Assembly: GCA_035551575.1 (NCBI GenBank)
Contig: DASZNJ010000219.1
Coordinates: 1-10,000, forward strand
DNA: 10,000 nt
Source of the DNA: JABFXC01 sp035551575
GTDB lineage: Bacteria; Gemmatimonadota; Gemmatimonadetes; Gemmatimonadales; Gemmatimonadaceae
Reading direction: 5' to 3'
Below the pieces are notes generated by a model. It was not told the origin of the DNA. It was given only the letters and a program-made list of their open reading frames with translations, and made no database searches. Positions 6,074-10,000 of this stretch are shown here, piece by piece. The stretch's first letter is position 1, and each line of letters begins with the position of its first letter. Made by a program: the position numbers and the translations under genes.

Positions 6074-7008
6074 CGCCACCAGGCGAGACCGTCGCGGCGA
6101 CCGCTCTCCCCCTCCCCCGCATCCGCACGGGCAAGGTCCGTGACGTGTACGCCGTGGGCGACGACCGCGTCCTGCTCGTGGCGACCGACCGGGTGAGTGC
6201 GTTCGACGTCGTCATGGCCGAGGCGGTGCCGTCGAAGGGTGCCGTCCTGACGCAGCTCACTGCCTGGTGGCTCCGGCACCTCGAGGACGGGATAGCCCAC
6301 CACATGATCAGCGCGGACGCGGCCGAGATCGTGAAGGCGGTCCCCGCGCTCGCCCCGCACCGCGCCCTTCTCGCGGGACGGGCGATGTTGTGCATCCGGA
6401 CGACGCCGTTCCCGGTGGAATGCGTGATGCGCGGTTACATTACAGGCTCGGCCTGGGCGGAGTACAAGCGGGCCGGAACGCTCGCCGGGGAGCCGCTTCC
6501 GGCCGGGCTTCGCGAGAGCGACCGACTGGAGCCATCGGTGTTCAGCCCGGCGACCAAGGCCGAGTCGGGGCACGACGAGAACATCCCGGTGGCGCGACTG
6601 CGATCGATCGTGGGGGTGCACATGGCGGCGATGCTGGAAGGGTTGGCCCGGACCGTGTACGAACGCGGCCGCGCGCTCGCGGGCGGGCGCGGGATCATCG
6701 TCGCCGACACCAAGCTCGAATTCGGGCGGAGCGCCGACGGCCAGGTGCTGCTGATCGACGAAGTGCTCACCCCGGACAGTTCCCGCTTCTGGCCCGCCGA
6801 GGGGTATGCCCCGGGCCGCCCGCAGCCGAGCTTCGACAAGCAGCCACTGCGCGACTGGCTCGCCGCCGAGCGCGCGTCGGGGCGATGGAACGGCGACGCC
6901 CCGCCCCCCGCCCTCCCGCCGGCGGTGATCGCCGCGACCAGTGCACGCTATCTCGATGCCTACCGCCGCATCACCGGCACGGCCCTCGACATCCCGGAGA
7001 CGACGTGA
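6070..7008 (+). CDS. purC: Phosphoribosylaminoimidazole-succinocarboxamide synthase (SAICAR synthetase)
   Basis: PurC joins CAIR and aspartate with ATP to make SAICAR, the substrate of the PurB encoded just before it. The 312 residues correspond to the long, yeast ADE1-like form rather than the 235-residue E. coli form. Visible motifs are RTGKVRDVY (19-27, nucleotide loop), VATDRVSAFDVVMAE (37-51), VMRGYITGSAWAEY (119-132), FSPATKAESGHDENI (158-172), VADTKLEFG (211-219) and IDEVLTPDSSRFW (229-241, metal and substrate binding). A Pro/Ala-rich stretch at 277-285 near the C-terminus is probably a loop. A good Shine-Dalgarno AGGAG (6057-6061) inside the purB end supports the ATG at 6070, which overlaps the purB TGA by 4 bases. 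Its own TGA overlaps the GTG of psd. The pairing with purB makes the assignment certain. Confidence 0.97.
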   Translation: MTPPGETVAATALPLPRIRTGKVRDVYAVGDDRVLLVATDRVSAFDVVMAEAVPSKGAVLTQLTAWWLRHLEDGIAHHMISADAAEIVKAVPALAPHRALLAGRAMLCIRTTPFPVECVMRGYITGSAWAEYKRAGTLAGEPLPAGLRESDRLEPSVFSPATKAESGHDENIPVARLRSIVGVHMAAMLEGLARTVYERGRALAGGRGIIVADTKLEFGRSADGQVLLIDEVLTPDSSRFWPAEGYAPGRPQPSFDKQPLRDWLAAERASGRWNGDAPPPALPPAVIAATSARYLDAYRRITGTALDIPETT

Positions 7009-7658
7009 AATTCGCCCGTGAAGGACTGCCGTTCATCGCCATCGCCGCCGTCCTGGCGCTCGCCGCGCTGATCTTCGCGACGCGCCGCGGTGGGTGGCCC
7101 GGCTGGCTGCTCACCGTCGTGATGATCGTCGTCGCGGTCTGGGTCGCCTACTTCTTCCGTGACCCGGAGCGCACCGGCGCGCGCGGCGATCGCGTCGTCA
7201 CCTCGCCGGCTGACGGGAAGGTCGTGCTGATAACGGAGGTCGACGAGCCCGCGTTCATTCATGGCAAGGCGCTCCGCGTCTCGATCTTCATGAACGTCTT
7301 CAACGTGCACGTCAACCGGTACCCGGTGAGCGGCATCGTGAAGTACGTCCAGTACAACCCGGGGAAGTTCCTCAACGCCGCCGTGGAGAAGTCGAGCCTC
7401 GAGAACGAGCAGCGGAGCGTCGGCATCGAGTCCGGACCGTATCGCATCCTCGTCAGGCAGATCGCCGGGCTGGTCGCGCGGCGCATCGTGACGTACAGCC
7501 GCGAGGGAGAGCGCGTCGAGCAGGGCGAGCGGATGGGGCTCATCCGCTTCGGCTCCCGCGTCGACGTCTTCCTCCCCACCGACGCGACGCTGCGGGTGAA
7601 GATCGGCGACCTGACGACCGCCGGCACCACCGTCGTCGCGGAGCTGCCGCCGCGATGA
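7005..7658 (+). CDS. psd: Phosphatidylserine decarboxylase proenzyme (short type)
   Basis: Psd converts phosphatidylserine to phosphatidylethanolamine on the membrane, using a pyruvoyl group made by self-cleavage. The 217 residues are typical of the short bacterial subfamily. Two hydrophobic helices at about 9-25 and 33-51 (split by RRGGWPG) anchor the N-terminus. FFRDPERTGARGDRVVTSPADGK (50-72 in outline) leads the catalytic domain, with SPADGKV at 67-73. FMNVFNVHVNRYP (95-107) holds the conserved His102. GLIRFGSRVDVFLP (178-191) contains the cleavage site: the bond Gly183-Ser184 would be cut and Ser184 become the pyruvoyl residue of the alpha chain. The start is the GTG at 7005, overlapping the purC TGA (GTGA), with GGAG five bases upstream. 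The neighbouring pssA supplies its substrate. Nothing appears broken. Confidence 0.96.
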   Translation: MKFAREGLPFIAIAAVLALAALIFATRRGGWPGWLLTVVMIVVAVWVAYFFRDPERTGARGDRVVTSPADGKVVLITEVDEPAFIHGKALRVSIFMNVFNVHVNRYPVSGIVKYVQYNPGKFLNAAVEKSSLENEQRSVGIESGPYRILVRQIAGLVARRIVTYSREGERVEQGERMGLIRFGSRVDVFLPTDATLRVKIGDLTTAGTTVVAELPPR

Positions 7659-8602
7659 CCCCGATCGTCCGGGGCCGCCCGGTGCGCCGCGCGGTGGTGG
7701 TGCTGCCTAACGGGTTCACGCTCGCGAACCTGTTCTTCGGCATCTTCGCCATCGTCGCCGCGTCGCGAGGCGATTTCGGGAAGGCCGGGGTCTACGTCGT
7801 GCTCGGCGGGGTCTGCGATGCCCTCGATGGCCGCGTCGCGCGGATGACCGGAAGCGGATCCCGCTTCGGCGAGGAGCTCGATTCCCTGGTCGACGCGATC
7901 TCCTTCGGGCTGGCGCCGGCGATGATCGTGTACTTCGCGGTGCTCAACCAGCAGGGGTGGGACTGGGTCTTCGCGTTCATCTTCGCGGCCTGCGCGGTCC
8001 TCCGCCTGGCGCGCTTCAACGTGACCCAGGCCGGCGGCTCGAAGACCCACTTCATCGGGCTCCCGAGTCCCGCCGCCGGGATGACGCTGGCGACGTACTA
8101 CGCCTTCAGCCAGACGAAGCTCTACAACGAGGTCCTGCTGCTCGGCGGCACGAAGGTGCTCGCGGATTATCCGTGGCACGTGATGATGCGGATTCTCATG
8201 GTCGTGCTCGCGTTCCTGATGATCAGCCCCGTGCCCTATCCGGCGGTGCCGAAGGTGAACCTGCGCACGGTCCGCGGGATCGTCGGCGGACTGATCCTCC
8301 TCGGCGCGGTGCTCGGGCTGATCTTCCTCCCGCGCGAGTTCTTCTTCCCGGTGCTGCTCGCCTACGTGCTCTTCGGGCTGGGGATGTGGCTGGTGCTCAT
8401 CGTGCTCGACCGCGTCCCGACCGCGGAGTCGATCTGGTTCGAGGAGGACGAAGAGGACGTCGAGGCGGACGAGCACGAGTCCGTGATCGCGCGTCATGAC
8501 GAGATGCCGACAGGACGCCGCCGCCGCCGCCGGAAGAAGCGGCCGCGCGGCCCGCTGCCGACGCCGACGATCACCAGGGCAGTCGAGGAGGAGAGCGAGT
8601 GA
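7655..8602 (+). CDS. pssA: CDP-diacylglycerol-serine O-phosphatidyltransferase with charged C-terminal tail
   Basis: PssA swaps CMP of CDP-diacylglycerol for serine in the inner membrane, giving phosphatidylserine for Psd. Residues 55-80 fit the CDP-alcohol phosphatidyltransferase signature exactly: Asp55-x2-Asp58-Gly59-x2-Ala62-Arg63-x8-Gly72-x3-Asp76-x3-Asp80, the metal and CDP-binding aspartates. PNGFTLANLFFGI (18-30) is the usual first membrane helix and FGLAPAMIVYFAV (84-96) the third; further hydrophobic stretches lie near 105-120, 179-192, 209-226 and 230-251. The catalytic core ends near residue 252. A tail of about 60 residues follows: an acidic stretch (EEDEEDVEADEHE, 263-275), a basic block (RRRRRRKKRPR, 288-298) and an acidic end. 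This makes the protein 315 residues, longer than the usual type II enzymes. The ATG overlaps the psd TGA by 4 bases. A reverse-strand CGTTAGGC word (7705-7712) covers the conserved Pro-Asn. Confidence 0.95.
   Translation: MTPIVRGRPVRRAVVVLPNGFTLANLFFGIFAIVAASRGDFGKAGVYVVLGGVCDALDGRVARMTGSGSRFGEELDSLVDAISFGLAPAMIVYFAVLNQQGWDWVFAFIFAACAVLRLARFNVTQAGGSKTHFIGLPSPAAGMTLATYYAFSQTKLYNEVLLLGGTKVLADYPWHVMMRILMVVLAFLMISPVPYPAVPKVNLRTVRGIVGGLILLGAVLGLIFLPREFFFPVLLAYVLFGLGMWLVLIVLDRVPTAESIWFEEDEEDVEADEHESVIARHDEMPTGRRRRRRKKRPRGPLPTPTITRAVEEESE
7705..7712 (-). other. Recurrent word CGTTAGGC, copy 5 (minus strand)
   Basis: The copy lies inside pssA in reverse orientation, so the coding strand reads CCT-AAC-G, Pro18-Asn19. 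Confidence 0.6.
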
Positions 8603-8856
8603 GTAACTTTCGGGTTGCGGTGCACGTGACGCCGCGTCGCGGGATTCTCGATCCCCAGGGAACCGCGGTCGCGCACGCGCTGCAGAGCCTCGGCTTCGCC
8701 GGGGTCGCCGACGTCAAGGTCGGCCGCCACATCGTCATCGACGTGGCCGCGACGGATCGCGACAGCGCGAGCAGGGCCGCCCGCCAGATGTGCGAGAAGC
8801 TGCTCGCGAACCCGGTGACCGAGGACTTCGAGATCGCGACCGTGGAGCCCGCGTGA
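8599..8856 (+). CDS. purS: Phosphoribosylformylglycinamidine synthase subunit PurS
   Basis: PurS is the small structural subunit that bridges PurL and PurQ in the three-part FGAM synthase and helps pass ammonia between them. It has 85 residues, the family length. Recognisable parts are RRGILDPQGTAVAHALQSLG (13-32), GVADVKVGRHIVIDVA (35-50) and MCEKLLANPVTEDFEIATVE (64-83). The GTG start at 8599 overlaps the pssA TGA as GTGA and is preceded by a strong AGGAGG (8586-8591, seven-base spacer), the best ribosome site in the internal part of the operon. Its TGA overlaps the purQ GTG in the same manner. The presence of a separate purS predicts a short PurL elsewhere in the genome and not a large fused PurL. 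Confidence 0.96.
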   Translation: MSNFRVAVHVTPRRGILDPQGTAVAHALQSLGFAGVADVKVGRHIVIDVAATDRDSASRAARQMCEKLLANPVTEDFEIATVEPA

Positions 8857-9545
8857 AATTCGGCATCGTCACCTTTCCAGGCTCGAACTGCGACTACGAC
8901 GCCTTCCACGCCGTCACCGACGCGTTAGGCGAGGAGGCGGTCTATCTCTGGCACCGCGACACCGATCTCGCCGGCGCCGATGTCGTCGTGCTCCCCGGCG
9001 GCTTCAGCTACGGCGACTATCTCCGCGCCGGCGCGATCGCGCGGTTCAGCCCGATCATGGGCGAGGTCCTCGCCCACGCGAAGCGGGGCGGGCCCGTGCT
9101 CGCCGTCTGCAACGGGTTCCAGATTGCGTGCGAGGCGGGGCTGCTCCCCGGTGCCCTCCTCCGCAACGCATCTCTCTCCTTCATCGCCGAGACGGTGCGG
9201 CTCCGCGTCGAGACCACCGAGTCGATCTTCACCTCGGGGTACGGCGCCGGGCAGATCCTCCGCATCCCGATCGCCCACGGCGAAGGGCGCTACACCGCGG
9301 ACGTTGCCACGCTCGACCGGCTCGAAGGCGAGGGACGCGTCGCGTTCCGGTACGTGAACAAGGACGGCGTCGCCGATGAGGGGGCGAACCCGAACGGTTC
9401 GATGCGCTCGATCGCCGGCATCACCAGCGACGGCGGCAATGTCCTGGGAATGATGCCGCACCCCGAGCGCGCGGTCGAGCCGCTGCTCGGGTCGACTGAC
9501 GGACTGGCACTGTTCGAGTCGCTGCTCTCACGCGTCTCGGCGTAA
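8853..9545 (+). CDS. purQ: Phosphoribosylformylglycinamidine synthase, glutamine amidotransferase subunit PurQ
   Basis: PurQ hydrolyses glutamine and delivers ammonia to PurL for conversion of FGAR to FGAM. It has 230 residues and is a class I (triad) glutaminase. KFGIVTFPGSNCDYDAFHA (2-20) is the typical start, VVVLPGGFSYGDYLRAGAIA (44-63) the oxyanion-side loop, and GPVLAVCNGFQIACEAGLLPG (80-100 in outline) the nucleophile elbow with Cys86. MPHPERAVEP (201-210) supplies His203 and Glu205, so the triad is complete. The GTG at 8853 overlaps the purS TGA and has GGAG five bases upstream. The gene ends in TAA, the only TAA stop in the window, and breaks the run of overlaps. No purL follows directly. 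A CGTTAGGC word at 8923-8930 encodes Leu25-Gly26. Confidence 0.97.
   Translation: MKFGIVTFPGSNCDYDAFHAVTDALGEEAVYLWHRDTDLAGADVVVLPGGFSYGDYLRAGAIARFSPIMGEVLAHAKRGGPVLAVCNGFQIACEAGLLPGALLRNASLSFIAETVRLRVETTESIFTSGYGAGQILRIPIAHGEGRYTADVATLDRLEGEGRVAFRYVNKDGVADEGANPNGSMRSIAGITSDGGNVLGMMPHPERAVEPLLGSTDGLALFESLLSRVSA
8923..8930 (+). other. Recurrent word CGTTAGGC, copy 6
   Basis: The copy lies inside purQ and is read TTA-GGC, Leu25-Gly26. Confidence 0.6.
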
Positions 9546-9549
9546 CTCG

Positions 9550-9555
9550 AGGAGG
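9550..9555 (+). promoter_or_regulatory. Strong Shine-Dalgarno site before the BamE-like gene
   Basis: AGGAGG ends four bases before the ATG at 9560. It lies in the 14-base gap after purQ, the only gap in the plus-strand gene row, so this gene can be translated independently of purQ even if it is on the same mRNA. Confidence 0.75.
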
Positions 9556-9559
9556 AACC

Positions 9560-10000
9560 ATGTCGTACCGTGCTCTGATGTTCATCGCGGCGCTGGCCGC
9601 CGCTCCGCCGCTCGCCGCGCAGGACGCGGCGGTGGTGATCGACCCGGGGATGACGCGCGCGGAAGTGGTCGAGCGTCTCGGCAAGCCGCTCAACGAGAGG
9701 AAGTCGGGCGAGCACACGTACCTGTTCTACCGGAACGGGTGCGAGAAGAGCTGCGGGATGAACGATCTCGTCGTCCTCGACGACGGGAAGGTGAGCGACG
9801 CGATCTTCCGCTCGCCGGGCCGGCGCTACAGCGGCACCAGCTCGTCGCCCACCGGGGTGAAGCCGTCGAGGAGCCGCGCGGACGAGGGCGGCGACGCCGG
9901 AGTGGCCGCGGTGCGTCGGGCGAAGCGCGGCGGGATCGTGATCGCGCGGCCGGCCGAGGGCGCCGCGCCGGCGACGATCACGGGGGTGCAGGTCGTCCCC
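9560..10000 (+). CDS. Secreted BamE/SmpA-like protein, C-terminus beyond window
   Basis: An open frame of 147 codons starts at ATG 9560 and is still open at the window end. Residues 1-20 are a Sec signal peptide (hydrophobic ALMFIAALAAAPPLAA, likely cut before Gln21; no lipobox cysteine). Residues about 28-90 resemble the BamE/SmpA/OmlA fold: IDPGMTRAEVVERLGKPL (27-44) is the characteristic turn-helix-Gly-x-Pro motif, followed by strands TYLFYRNG (53-60) and LVVLDDGKVSDAIF (70-83). Cys61 and Cys65 in a CEKSC pattern could form a disulphide outside the cytoplasm. From about 91 on the chain is Ser/Arg/Gly/Ala-rich and probably disordered. Small proteins of this fold assist outer-membrane assembly or act as generic periplasmic modules; no specific role can be assigned. 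A strong Shine-Dalgarno sets the start. Confidence 0.75.
   Translation, partial: MSYRALMFIAALAAAPPLAAQDAAVVIDPGMTRAEVVERLGKPLNERKSGEHTYLFYRNGCEKSCGMNDLVVLDDGKVSDAIFRSPGRRYSGTSSSPTGVKPSRSRADEGGDAGVAAVRRAKRGGIVIARPAEGAAPATITGVQVVP

Noticed and set aside
5081..6079. Minus-strand open frame (332 codons) opposite purB
   Set aside because: purB is certain on the plus strand, and the antisense translation shows no family motif.
7259..8497. Long minus-strand open frame (412 codons) opposite psd and pssA
   Set aside because: The composition is His/Asp/Arg/Glu-rich and low in hydrophobic structure, and it crosses two genes with confirmed catalytic motifs on the plus strand. It is a shadow frame.
9546..9559. 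Terminator after purQ
   Set aside because: Only 14 bases separate purQ from the next gene, and no hairpin or T-run is present.
1..10000. CRISPR arrays, tRNA or rRNA genes, insertion sequences, phage genes
   Set aside because: No regularly spaced repeats, cloverleaf-like segments, transposase motifs or terminal inverted repeats were seen. Nearly every base belongs to a housekeeping gene.

Overview
This is a compact, very G+C-rich bacterial chromosome segment with almost no non-coding DNA. The gene content is housekeeping: tryptophan, purine and phosphatidylethanolamine synthesis, tRNA modification and periplasmic proteolysis. The protein style and the mixed operon (a purB of the human type, a purC of the yeast ADE1 length, separate purS and purQ, and a lipoprotein HtrA) best fit an uncultured or environmental Gram-negative of the Gemmatimonadota kind. 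That placement is an inference by eye, not a search result.

Layout: positions 1-1603 are read on the minus strand. A two-GAF-domain coiled-coil protein (302-1603) is followed three bases later by the start of trpD, which runs out of the window at position 1. A 171-bp divergent intergenic region (1604-1774) holds two facing promoter-like elements whose -35 boxes form an inverted repeat. From 1775 to 9545 nine plus-strand genes follow without a gap: truA, a transaldolase/FSA-family protein, htrA, purB, purC, psd, pssA, purS and purQ. Every one of their eight junctions is a 4-base stop/start overlap (ATGA or GTGA). After a 14-base gap with a strong Shine-Dalgarno site comes a secreted BamE/SmpA-like protein (9560 onward), which is cut by the right edge.

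How the genes work together: PurS and PurQ are two of the three subunits of the ammonia-using FGAM synthase (purL is not in the window). PurC and PurB carry out consecutive later steps of IMP synthesis, and PurB also acts in AMP formation. PssA makes phosphatidylserine and Psd decarboxylates it to phosphatidylethanolamine. HtrA and the BamE-like protein are envelope proteins. The whole set looks like one growth-related transcription unit.

Two observations stand out. First, the transaldolase-family protein keeps the fold sequence but has lost the Schiff-base lysine and the other catalytic positions of fructose-6-phosphate aldolase, so it looks like a pseudoenzyme or a member with a new function. 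Second, the 8-mer CGTTAGGC occurs six times on the two strands. It accounts for every TTAG/CTAA tetramer in the window and for every TTA leucine codon, which suggests a genome-wide signal word rather than codon choice.
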